Shown: in pieces, positions 1 through 6,544 of the stretch
Layout of the letters: each line of letters opens with the position of its first letter
Position numbering within the stretch: the stretch's first letter is position 1
Assembly: GCA_018672815.1 (NCBI GenBank)
Contig: JABHDX010000138.1
Span: 1-6,544 of the forward strand
Reading direction: 5' to 3'
Length of the DNA: 6,544 bases
DNA from: Gammaproteobacteria bacterium
GTDB taxonomy: Bacteria; Pseudomonadota; Gammaproteobacteria; UBA11654
Notes under the pieces: model-generated
Told to the model about the DNA's origin: nothing
Database searches by the model: none
The model's input: only the letters and a program-made list of their open reading frames with translations
Translations under genes and position numbers: made by a program

Positions 1-909
1 GCCCGCTTTTGGAGGCACAAAACTAAATAAGTTATTATGAGCATTTAGCCATCTTTGAAACAATTGGAGATTTGATTCCAACATAATAGATGACCTTGAT
101 AATATTTTTTCTTTGTTTGATTCAGACATAACCTTGATGGCAATTTCTTGAGATAAAACAGATGATGTAATTGAAGAATAGTCCTTACGAGACCACATAT
201 CATTTATTAGTGAGGCATCCGCTACTACCCAACCTATTCTTAGTCCAGGATGAGCAAATGACTTTGATAATCCACAACTGATAATTGCTTTTTCATAAAA
301 AGCAGCAAAGCTTTTAGTTTCGATACCATTTAGTTCAGAACCTCTATAGACCTCATCTGAATGAACAAAAACATCATATTCTCTAGCTATTGAAGCCAAG
401 GCTTCCATTTCGCTATCTGACATAACGGCACCTGTAGGATTACTTGGGTTGCATATTGAGATGAGTTTAGTTTTTGGAGTGACCAATGATCTCATTTCAT
501 CCATATCAATATGCCAATCAAGCTCTTCCTTGAGGTATATGTTTTTTACTTTGGCGCCCAGGTTTTTGACTATGCCAGGAATTTGCATGTAATTCGGGAG
601 TATTAAGACCACCTCGTCACCAGGCTCAATCAAAGTTGTTGTTATTACAAAGTTTGCTTCAGCAGAGCCGTTAGTTATAAGAATATTTTCTGATGCTTTT
701 TCTGGATACCACATAGATACAGCTTCACAAAGCCTAGGATCTCCTTTGCTGTAACCATAAAATATTTCCATGTTTAAAAGAGCTTCAACTTCTTCTTTAT
801 TTAACAGTTGGTTGATCGACATTGGGTGATTACCACTGTCGCTTAGATTGTATTTTACCTCATTCTCATAAAGAGACTGGAAGCGTTCCATTTCAAATTG
901 CTTAAACAT
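1..909 (-). CDS. PLP-dependent class I/II aminotransferase, C-terminus cut by window edge
   Basis: The minus-strand frame is open from an ATG at 909 to the window edge, giving 303 residues without a stop. It is a fold-type I PLP enzyme. Visible landmarks are the cofactor phosphate loop ITNGSAEA (78-85), NPSNPTG (154-160) with the Asn expected to contact the cofactor, SDEVY (184-188) with the Asp that pairs with the pyridine nitrogen, and GLSKSFAHPGLRIGW (213-227), where K216 should form the Schiff base and R224 should bind phosphate. About 70 C-terminal residues are probably missing compared with typical family members near 370-400. The substrate cannot be assigned. The N-terminal stretch ERFQSLYENEVKYNLSDSG resembles, from memory only, a subgroup that includes capreomycidine-synthase-like enzymes. 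The gene lies 43 bases after pntB on the same strand with no terminator between them, so it may belong to that operon. No Shine-Dalgarno precedes the ATG. A second in-frame ATG at residue 7 is an alternative start. Confidence 0.9.
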   Translation of the reverse strand, partial: MFKQFEMERFQSLYENEVKYNLSDSGNHPMSINQLLNKEEVEALLNMEIFYGYSKGDPRLCEAVSMWYPEKASENILITNGSAEANFVITTTLIEPGDEVVLILPNYMQIPGIVKNLGAKVKNIYLKEELDWHIDMDEMRSLVTPKTKLISICNPSNPTGAVMSDSEMEALASIAREYDVFVHSDEVYRGSELNGIETKSFAAFYEKAIISCGLSKSFAHPGLRIGWVVADASLINDMWSRKDYSSITSSVLSQEIAIKVMSESNKEKILSRSSIMLESNLQLFQRWLNAHNNLFSFVPPKAG

Positions 910-952
910 TAAGGTGAGAATATCATAAGACCTATTAGAGATGTATTGCTAT

Positions 953-2335
953 CTATAGTTCTTTGATTGTTTGAACCAAGTTTGCAGCTACTTCTTCGCC
1001 ATCCCCATAAAGCATTCTTGTATTATCCAAGAAGAATAAATTATTTTGTATTCCTGAAAAGCCAGCGCCTTGACCACGTTTCACAACAATAATATTTGCT
1101 GAATAATCAGCATCCAGTATAGGCATACCATAGATGGGACTTGATGGGTCAGTTCTTGCAACGGGATTTACCACATCATTCGCACCTATCACTAAAGCGA
1201 CATCACAACTCTTAAATTCTTGGTTAATCTCGTCAGCATCATAAATTAAATCATAGGGCACGCCAGCTTCAGCAAGCAAAACATTCATATGGCCAGGCAT
1301 TCTTCCAGCAACAGGATGGATGGCAAACTTTACATCAACACCTCTTTCTATCAATAATTGAGAAAACTCCCATACTTTTTGTTGAGCCTGTGCAACAGCC
1401 ATTCCATAACCAGGAATAATAATTACTTTTTGTGCAAAAGCCATCATGATGCTGGCATCACTAGACTCTATTGGTTTCATCTCTCCTTGGTTTTCAGAAT
1501 CACCATTAGCAGCAATACTTTGGTCACCAAAACCACTAAAAAGAACATTAGCCAGAGACCGATTCATTGCTTTTGCCATAAGTTGGGTTAATAGAGTGCC
1601 TGCAGCGCCAACCACTGTTCCAGCAATGATCATGGCATAGTTTTGAAGCACATAACCTTCAAAACCAACTGCTAATCCTGTTAAAGCATTGTACAAGGAA
1701 ATAACAACAGGCATATCAGCACCACCTATAGGGAGAGTCATCGCTATGCCAAAAATGAGAGCAATAACAAATACTGCAACCACTGGATTTTTCATTAATT
1801 CAAAATCGACGAGTATTGTAATACCAATGAACACTAGTATTAGCATGATTATTAGGTTGAATAGATTTTGACCTTTAAAACGGAAGGAACCTTTTATTAT
1901 TCCTTGCAGTTTTCCATATGCAATTATGCTTCCTGAGAAAGATATTGCACCAATAATACCCCCTATTATTGCTAAAATTTCCACACTAATTGCTAAATCA
2001 TGAACTTTAAACATCTCAACAGCAGCTATAGCTGCAGCTGCCCCTCCGCCCATACCATTATAGAGTGCAATCATTTGTGGCATATCTGTCATCGCAACCT
2101 TTTTTGCTGTTATCCAAGCAGCTCCACCTCCAAAAACAATGGCAAAAATGATTAAGCCTATGTTTCCTATTCCTGGGGTGAAGAAAGTGGCTATTGTTGC
2201 TAATAGCATCCCTAGACCTGCCCACACAATTCCTAGTCTTGCTGTTGTAGGTGAACTCATTCTCTTTAGGCCAAGAATAAAAACAATAGCAGCAACTAAA
2301 TAACAGGCTTGTATTATAATTTCACTATTCAACAT
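953..2335 (-). CDS. pntB: NAD(P) transhydrogenase subunit beta (membrane domain II plus NADP-binding domain III)
   Basis: This is the beta subunit of the proton-translocating, Re/Si-specific transhydrogenase of the inner membrane, which drives hydride transfer from NADH to NADP+ with the proton gradient. Its 460 residues match the usual length (E. coli about 462). Residues 6-255 contain about nine hydrophobic helices. IGGADMPV (203-210) carries D207, and N216 follows, matching E. coli D213 and N222. An acidic linker (about 256-300) leads to the NADP domain: PGYGMAVAQAQ (308-318), HPVAGRMPGHMN (340-351), GAND (384-387, D387 matching E. coli D392) and KR (419-420). Position 93 is Asn where E. 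coli has the channel residue His91. The loop after K419-R420 reads GQGAGF, unlike E. coli SMNTGY. The start overlaps the end of pntAb by 11 bases, which suggests translational coupling. Identification is very secure. Confidence 0.98.
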   Translation of the reverse strand: MLNSEIIIQACYLVAAIVFILGLKRMSSPTTARLGIVWAGLGMLLATIATFFTPGIGNIGLIIFAIVFGGGAAWITAKKVAMTDMPQMIALYNGMGGGAAAAIAAVEMFKVHDLAISVEILAIIGGIIGAISFSGSIIAYGKLQGIIKGSFRFKGQNLFNLIIMLILVFIGITILVDFELMKNPVVAVFVIALIFGIAMTLPIGGADMPVVISLYNALTGLAVGFEGYVLQNYAMIIAGTVVGAAGTLLTQLMAKAMNRSLANVLFSGFGDQSIAANGDSENQGEMKPIESSDASIMMAFAQKVIIIPGYGMAVAQAQQKVWEFSQLLIERGVDVKFAIHPVAGRMPGHMNVLLAEAGVPYDLIYDADEINQEFKSCDVALVIGANDVVNPVARTDPSSPIYGMPILDADYSANIIVVKRGQGAGFSGIQNNLFFLDNTRMLYGDGEEVAANLVQTIKEL

Positions 2336-2615
2336 CTTTTTTGCTCGATTTAAACATTTCCAACATTCTTTCTGTTGCTACATAACCACCTAAAGCATTG
2401 CCAGCAGCTAAAAACACTCCTACAAAACCAATGCTTTTCTCTAAGCTTGTTTCAGCAAACCCTAAGGCAATCATTGCCCCCACAAGCACAATGCCATGAA
2501 TGAAGTTTGAGCCAGACATCATGGGCGTATGAAGTATAACTGGCACTTTGGAGATCACTTCATACCCTGTGAATGCTGCTAATATAAAAATATAAATTGC
2601 TATAAATGTTTCCAT
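2325..2615 (-). CDS. pntAb: NAD(P) transhydrogenase subunit alpha, part 2 (small membrane subunit)
   Basis: This 96-residue membrane protein corresponds to the C-terminal membrane part of E. coli PntA, encoded separately as in Rhodospirillum rubrum and Thermus transhydrogenases. Three hydrophobic helices are visible at about 3-18, 36-53 and 60-80. Between the first two lies the family signature VPVILHTPMMSGSNFIHG (24-41). H40 in that stretch falls where E. coli PntA has Ser and where the Thermus-type alpha-2 subunit has its proton-pathway His. The protein should pack against PntB to form the proton channel and dock the soluble PntAa subunit. It starts 15 bases after pntAa ends, and its last 11 bases overlap the pntB start. 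The ribosome binding site is weak, with only AAGAA upstream of the ATG. The charged tail (SKKDVE) is probably cytoplasmic. Confidence 0.97.
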   Translation of the reverse strand: METFIAIYIFILAAFTGYEVISKVPVILHTPMMSGSNFIHGIVLVGAMIALGFAETSLEKSIGFVGVFLAAGNALGGYVATERMLEMFKSSKKDVE

Positions 2616-2630
2616 TGTTTCTTATTTGTA

Positions 2631-3743
2631 TTAGTTATTATTAAAAACAATATTGCCTTTTTTAGTAAGATTAGATTGTGAAAAAATTTCGTCATCCCAG
2701 TCTATTTTTAACTCGCCTTCTCCTAATGCTGGAGTAATAAAGTTTGCTAAATTTCTAGCGTATAATTCACTGGCATGTTTGGGCATAGTTGCGGCTAAGT
2801 TTGTTGGACCTAAAATAATTACACCATTATGGTTAACCAGTTCATCTGGTTTTGTTAGTTCACAATTACCACCCGACATTGCCCCAAGGTCTATAATCAC
2901 TGATCCTGGTTGCATTGCTTCAACTGACTTTTGGTCAATTAATCTAGGTGCCGGTTTGCCAGGCACTGCTGCTGTTGTAATCACGACATCTGATTCAGAA
3001 ATAGTTTTTGATAATGTTTCTTTTTGAAGGGTTAGTTCTTCTTGATTCAGTTCTCTTGCATAACCACCTTCTCCTTCAGCTGAGACGCCTGTATCTAAGA
3101 ATTTTGCACCTAAAGATTCGATTTGTTCTTTTGAGCTCGCTCTGACATCAAAGGCTAAAACTCTTGACCCCAGCCGTTTAGCTGTTGCTATTGCTTGAAG
3201 TCCAGCAACCCCTGCCCCCATAATTAGTGTTTGTGCAGGCCTTACTGTTCCAGCTGCTGTTGTTAACATAGGAAAAAATTTATTCATTTTATTTGCTGCA
3301 AGCAATACCGATTTATATCCAGCTATGGAAGCTTGTGATGACAATGCATCCATTGATTGGGCTCTTGATATTCTTGGAATAAGCTCCATGGAAAATACTG
3401 CTAACTGCTTCTCAGCCATTATTTTTATCAACGCTTCGTTATTAAAGGGATCCATGAAACTGACCACTACAGCTTCTTTTCGTAGTAGCTGAACCTCTTC
3501 TTTTGTTGGCGGATTAACCTTGAGCAATATATTGCAATGAGATAGGACCTCTTGAGGAGTGTCCACTATTGATGTGTAGTCTGATTTAAATGATCCATCT
3601 AGGTAGCCTGCTTTTTCTCCAGCACCTGTTTGTATATAAAAGGTGGCACCTATTTTTGATAGTTTTTCACATATCTCAGGAACTATAGCTACTCTAGCTT
3701 CTCCTATTTTTGTCTCTTGTATAATGCCAATATTGATTGTCAT
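2631..3743 (-). CDS. pntAa: NAD(P) transhydrogenase subunit alpha, part 1 (soluble NAD(H)-binding domain I)
   Basis: This 370-residue protein is the cytoplasmic NAD(H)-binding subunit of the transhydrogenase and a member of the alanine dehydrogenase/PNT N-terminal family. Visible landmarks are IGIIQETKIGEARVA (5-19), the RQD loop within PRISRAQSMDALSSQA (123-138; R124, Q129 and D132 match R. rubrum R127, Q132 and D135), the Rossmann loop GAGVAG (176-181), D199 at the end of the second strand for the adenosine ribose, and a mobile loop around EGEGGYARELNQEE (223-236). Alanine dehydrogenase is the main alternative, but the RQD loop, the mobile loop and the adjacent pntAb and pntB exclude it. 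It is the first gene of the operon. The ATG at 3743 is preceded by a weak AGG within TATAGGCTCAC. An in-frame extension is not needed, because the family N-terminus begins at this Met. Confidence 0.98.
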   Translation of the reverse strand: MTINIGIIQETKIGEARVAIVPEICEKLSKIGATFYIQTGAGEKAGYLDGSFKSDYTSIVDTPQEVLSHCNILLKVNPPTKEEVQLLRKEAVVVSFMDPFNNEALIKIMAEKQLAVFSMELIPRISRAQSMDALSSQASIAGYKSVLLAANKMNKFFPMLTTAAGTVRPAQTLIMGAGVAGLQAIATAKRLGSRVLAFDVRASSKEQIESLGAKFLDTGVSAEGEGGYARELNQEELTLQKETLSKTISESDVVITTAAVPGKPAPRLIDQKSVEAMQPGSVIIDLGAMSGGNCELTKPDELVNHNGVIILGPTNLAATMPKHASELYARNLANFITPALGEGELKIDWDDEIFSQSNLTKKGNIVFNNN

Positions 3744-3753
3744 GTGAGCCTAT

Positions 3754-3779
3754 AATTTTTTCGAAATCATTAAAAAATT
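3754..3779. repeat. 8-base inverted repeat in the pntAa leader
   Basis: AATTTTTT (3754-3761) and AAAAAATT (3772-3779) are perfect reverse complements separated by 10 bases. They end about 10 bases upstream of the pntAa start codon. The repeat could be an operator or a weak hairpin near the ribosome binding site, but it contains only A and T and may be coincidental in this region. It does not look like an intrinsic terminator because it has no GC stem. Confidence 0.3.
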
Positions 3780-3802
3780 CATAATCACTATCTAGGTGCG
3801 AA

Positions 3803-3830
3803 ATGCTAACACGATTCAAGAAAAAACCAA
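3803..3830 (-). promoter_or_regulatory. Candidate sigma-70 promoter for the pnt operon
   Basis: On the minus strand, TTGGTT (3830-3825) and TAGCAT (3808-3803) are separated by 16 bases. The -10 hexamer matches consensus at four of six positions and is preceded by TGT, making an extended -10 element that can compensate for a poor -35. The start site would be near 3796, giving a leader of about 50 bases before the pntAa ATG. In sequence this AT-rich such matches can arise by chance, so the call is tentative. Confidence 0.28.
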
Positions 3831-3899
3831 GTAAAAAAAGAAGTATCTTTAATATTTTAATCTTAAGAAAATTGTTTAATACTATGGGTATAAATAATA

Positions 3900-4514
3900 A
3901 TGAATTCATATATGGTTAATTTTCATCAATCCTTAAGAATAGATACCACTGGATTACCTTTGGAGTGGATTAACTATAAAGATGCAGCCAAGCTTTATGC
4001 AGTTGAGCAGGTGGTTTATACGCTTGGCAACGAACTCTATACAATTAATGGAGGAGTTAATGCTGTTTCTGGAAAAAGAAGTCGCATTACTGTGAATTCA
4101 ATTATTGCAACAGAGGGCAGAACAAAACACTTTCAAGATAAAATGAGGGAATACATTCCTCCATTAAATAACCAAACTTTATTTAAAAGAGATGCCCATC
4201 TATGTATGTACTGTGGCATAAGCTATGGTAGAAGAGAGTTAACAAGAGACCATATCACACCTGTTAGCCAAGGCGGAAAAGACCATTGGAATAATGTGGT
4301 GAGTGCTTGTAAACGTTGCAATCATCATAAAGGAGGTAGAACACCAGAGCAGGCGGGCATAAAGTTATTGGCTATTCCATTTGTGCCTAATTATGCCGAG
4401 TATATTTACTTACAAGGAAGGAACATTCTTGCTGATCAAATGAAATTTCTGTTAGGCTATATCCCAAAAAACAGCCCGTTACATCGAAGAATCAAGTTAG
4501 AGCGCACAGCTTAA
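3900..4514 (+). CDS. Stand-alone HNH endonuclease family protein
   Basis: This 204-residue protein has a C-terminal HNH (ββα-metal) domain. C102-x-x-C105 and C137-x-x-C140 form the presumed zinc knuckle. The catalytic motif is TRDHITPVSQGG (115-126, with D117 and H118), then W130-N131-N132, then CNHHKGG (140-146). The trailing RTPEQAG and VPNYAEY segments (147-153, 162-168) are typical of a widespread gammaproteobacterial family of single HNH proteins. The N-terminal part (about 9-75), with TTGLPLEWINYKDAAKLY, has no function I can name. The family's role is not established to my knowledge; possibilities include DNA repair or a nicking activity. No partner methylase, integrase or phage gene is nearby, so restriction or homing is not supported. 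It probably shares a transcript with acs, 25 bases downstream. The ATG at 3900 lacks a good ribosome binding site (GGG at 3886-3888 is distant), and Met5 at 3912 is an alternative start. Confidence 0.9.
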   Translation: MNSYMVNFHQSLRIDTTGLPLEWINYKDAAKLYAVEQVVYTLGNELYTINGGVNAVSGKRSRITVNSIIATEGRTKHFQDKMREYIPPLNNQTLFKRDAHLCMYCGISYGRRELTRDHITPVSQGGKDHWNNVVSACKRCNHHKGGRTPEQAGIKLLAIPFVPNYAEYIYLQGRNILADQMKFLLGYIPKNSPLHRRIKLERTA

Positions 4515-4539
4515 AAAAATTTAATTGTGAGATATTTAA

Positions 4540-6504
4540 ATGAAAGATGAAACTATAGAGTCTATTCTTAAAGAAAATAGAAGTTTTGCCCCCACAAAGA
4601 ATTTTGTCGATGAAGCTAAACTAAAAGAATCTGATTTTAAAAATCTGAGAAAAAAAGCTGAAGAAAATTATGAAGAATATTGGGCAGATCTAGCAAGGAA
4701 CAATATACATTGGTTTAAAGATTTTTCAGAAACGTTGGATTCATCAAATGCTCCTAACTATCAATGGTTTAGTGATGGAGAGCTCAACGTTTCTTACAAT
4801 TGTCTGGATGTGCATGCGAGCACTATGCCTAATAAAAAAGCAATTATTTTTGAAAGTGAAGATGGAGAGGTGCAAACATTCACATATAAAGAGTTAATGG
4901 AAGCAGTTTGTGTTTTTTCTAATGGGTTGATTAAACTGGGTATTCAGCCCATGGACCGAGTAATCATATATATGCCAATGGTACCAGAGGCCATTATTGC
5001 AATGCAGGCTTGTGCAAGAATTGGGGCGGTTCACTCAGTGGTATTTGGAGGTTTTTCTGCTAATGCGTTGAGGGATAGGATTAATGATGCTGCTGCTAAA
5101 ATAGTTATTACAGCGGATGGTGCTTACAGAGGCGGTAAAATTATTCCGTTAAAGGAATCAACGGATGTTGCTTTGGAGCAAGACTGTGAATGCATAGAAC
5201 ATGTTGTTGTATTAAAAAGGACCAATGCAAGCATACCAATGAAAGAAGAGAGGGATGTTTGGTGGGAGAGATTGATTCAAGGAGAAGACAAACACTGCGA
5301 TGCTGTTTCCCTGCCTTCCGAGCACCCCTTATTTATATTGTACACCTCAGGTTCTACAGGAAAACCTAAGGGCATACAGCATTCTTCTGGTGGGTATATT
5401 TTGCATGCAAAATTAACAAATCAATGGGTGTTTGACCTCAAGGAGAATGATATTTTTTGGTGTACTGCAGATGTTGGTTGGATTACAGGACATAGCTATG
5501 TTGCTTATGGACCATTGGCTGCAGGGGCAACTGTTATGATGTATGAGGGAGCGCCTACATACCCACATGGGGGTCGTTTTTGGGAGATATGCCAAAAACA
5601 TCAAGTAACAATATTTTATACGGCACCTACAGCCATCAGGGCGTTAATGAAGTTGGGGAATGAATTACCAAACTCCTACGATTTGTCATCCATAAGATTA
5701 TTAGGAACAGTTGGAGAACCAATTAATCCTGAGGCATGGATTTGGTATCATAAAACGATTGGCAAAAAAAACTGCCCCATTGTTGATACTTGGTGGCAAA
5801 CAGAAACTGGAGGGATAATGATTAGCCCGCTCCCTTCTGAAACTGCCACTAAGCCAGGCTCTTGTACAATTCCATTACCTGGTATTTTTACTGATATAGT
5901 TGATGAATCTGGCAACCCAGTCACTGAGGCATATCAAGGTGGGTATCTGGTTATTAGAAGACCTTGGCCTTCAATGCTAAGAACAATTTGGGGTGATAAT
6001 GATAGGTATATAGAAACCTACTGGGATAAATTTAATAATGATTTCTATGTTGCAGGGGATAGTGCTCATAGGGACAAAGATGGATATTTTTGGATTCTAG
6101 GAAGAGTTGATGACGTATTAAATGTATCAGGCCATCGATTGGGAACTATGGAAGTAGAGTCTGCATTGGTTGCTCATCCTGAGATAGCGGAAGCAGCAGT
6201 TGTAGGCAAGCCCCATGAAATTAAAGGAGAGGGAATTTTTGCTTATGTGGTTCCAAAAGGCAAGCGACCATTAGGCGATGATGCAGAACAAATGACAACC
6301 ATGTTAAAGGGTTGGGTCTCCGAGCAAGTAGGACCCATTGCAAAACCTGATGAAATCAGATATTCAGATAACTTACCAAAAACTCGATCAGGAAAAATTA
6401 TGAGGCGATTACTCAGATCTATAGCAAGGGATGAGGCAATTACTCAAGATATTTCAACTCTGGAAGATGAAAGTATTATCGAGCAATTACAAGGCAAAGA
6501 TTAA
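4540..6504 (+). CDS. acs: Acetyl-CoA synthetase, AMP-forming
   Basis: This cytoplasmic enzyme activates acetate with ATP to acetyl-AMP and then transfers the acetyl group to CoA, feeding the TCA and glyoxylate cycles. Its 654 residues match the family length (E. coli 652), and the gene is complete. ANL-superfamily motifs are visible: the phosphate loop [11 protein letters not shown] (268-278), the acetate-pocket segment GWITGHSY (313-320), VGEP (391-394), WWQTETGG (418-425), GDSAHRD (506-512, D507), the hinge and nucleotide region [13 protein letters not shown] (521-533), and [11 protein letters not shown] (613-623) with catalytic K619. That lysine matches Salmonella K609, which is controlled by acetylation, so similar control is possible here. 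W419 matches Salmonella W414 and favours acetate over longer acids. Propionyl-CoA synthetase is a less likely alternative. A weak GTGAG precedes the ATG. The gene follows the HNH gene by 25 bases and may be co-transcribed with it. Confidence 0.97.
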   Translation: MKDETIESILKENRSFAPTKNFVDEAKLKESDFKNLRKKAEENYEEYWADLARNNIHWFKDFSETLDSSNAPNYQWFSDGELNVSYNCLDVHASTMPNKKAIIFESEDGEVQTFTYKELMEAVCVFSNGLIKLGIQPMDRVIIYMPMVPEAIIAMQACARIGAVHSVVFGGFSANALRDRINDAAAKIVITADGAYRGGKIIPLKESTDVALEQDCECIEHVVVLKRTNASIPMKEERDVWWERLIQGEDKHCDAVSLPSEHPLFILYTSGSTGKPKGIQHSSGGYILHAKLTNQWVFDLKENDIFWCTADVGWITGHSYVAYGPLAAGATVMMYEGAPTYPHGGRFWEICQKHQVTIFYTAPTAIRALMKLGNELPNSYDLSSIRLLGTVGEPINPEAWIWYHKTIGKKNCPIVDTWWQTETGGIMISPLPSETATKPGSCTIPLPGIFTDIVDESGNPVTEAYQGGYLVIRRPWPSMLRTIWGDNDRYIETYWDKFNNDFYVAGDSAHRDKDGYFWILGRVDDVLNVSGHRLGTMEVESALVAHPEIAEAAVVGKPHEIKGEGIFAYVVPKGKRPLGDDAEQMTTMLKGWVSEQVGPIAKPDEIRYSDNLPKTRSGKIMRRLLRSIARDEAITQDISTLEDESIIEQLQGKD

Positions 6505-6544
6505 GGAAGTTTCTCATTGCTAATCACCAGCTTTCTAAAAACAA

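Larger units (their letters stand above)
3744..3899. promoter_or_regulatory. Divergent intergenic region between pntAa and the HNH gene
   Basis: These 156 AT-rich bases separate two divergently transcribed blocks, so both promoters should lie here or just inside the flanking genes. The pnt-facing side has a candidate extended -10 promoter and a leader inverted repeat, listed separately. On the plus side, TATAAA (3889-3894) lies only 5 bases before the HNH ATG. If it were a -10 box, the transcript would be nearly leaderless. TACTAT (3880-3885) is another candidate, but neither has a convincing -35 hexamer, so the HNH promoter is unresolved. Confidence 0.55.

Noticed and set aside
910..952. Possible terminator or separate promoter between pntB and the aminotransferase gene
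   Set aside because: No GC-rich stem with a T-run is present, and no paired -35 and -10 hexamers stand out in the 43 bases.
1358..1871. Plus-strand open frames of 60-77 codons antisense to pntB
   Set aside because: They are shadows of the well-conserved pntB frame, and their translations have no recognisable domain or ribosome binding site.
2653..3027. Plus-strand 124-codon open frame antisense to pntAa
   Set aside because: It lies wholly inside the secure pntAa gene and its translation resembles no protein family.
3694..3909. Minus-strand 71-codon open frame with a hydrophobic N-terminus across the divergent intergenic region
   Set aside because: It overlaps the pntAa start by about 50 bases in another frame and covers the likely pnt promoter. 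Its start is created by the palindrome at the HNH start codon. Its hydrophobic residues (Ile, Leu, Phe) are what AT-rich noncoding DNA yields, and it has no ribosome binding site.
3900..4514. HNH gene as a homing endonuclease or part of a restriction or phage defence module
   Set aside because: No intron or intein boundaries, methyltransferase, integrase, terminase or defence gene is adjacent, and the neighbours are intact core metabolic genes.
5413..5604. Minus-strand 63-codon open frame antisense to acs
   Set aside because: It overlaps conserved catalytic regions of acs and has Cys/Pro-rich content typical of antisense translation.
6501..6544. Possible end of a convergent minus-strand gene (last residues [13 protein letters not shown], stop at 6501-6503 overlapping the acs stop)
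   Set aside because: Only about 13 codons are visible before the window edge, too few to support a gene. The plus strand is also open in two frames here, and no terminator hairpin is seen.

Overview
The window is AT-rich bacterial DNA carrying six protein-coding genes in two divergent blocks. The genes look like those of a low-GC Proteobacterium. The gammaproteobacterial type of stand-alone HNH protein and the three-gene transhydrogenase suggest a gammaproteobacterium, perhaps a marine low-GC lineage such as SAR86. That placement is a guess from residue patterns and base composition, not a database result.

Minus strand, reading right to left from about 3743 to 1: pntAa (soluble NAD-binding subunit), pntAb (small membrane subunit) and pntB (membrane plus NADP-binding subunit) form a compact operon for the proton-translocating nicotinamide nucleotide transhydrogenase. 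They are followed after 43 bases by a PLP-dependent class I/II aminotransferase that runs off the left edge. Gaps are +15 and -11 bases inside the pnt genes. No terminator is visible before the aminotransferase, so all four may be co-transcribed.

Positions 3744-3899 are a 156-base, very AT-rich divergent intergenic region that must hold the promoters for both directions. A possible extended -10 promoter faces pntAa, and an 8-base inverted repeat lies in the pnt leader.

Plus strand, 3900 to 6504: a stand-alone HNH endonuclease-type protein is followed after 25 bases by a complete AMP-forming acetyl-CoA synthetase (acs) with all core motifs. The last 40 bases hold no supported feature.

Functionally, the pnt complex uses the proton gradient to make NADPH from NADH, and Acs feeds acetate into acetyl-CoA. 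Both are central-metabolism genes. The roles of the HNH protein and the aminotransferase in this context are not known. I see no mobile element, CRISPR array, RNA gene or clear evidence of a new multi-gene system. The most notable details are the proton-channel histidine arrangement of the transhydrogenase, the close HNH-acs pairing, the aminotransferase appended to the pnt operon, and the weak ribosome binding sites of all six genes.
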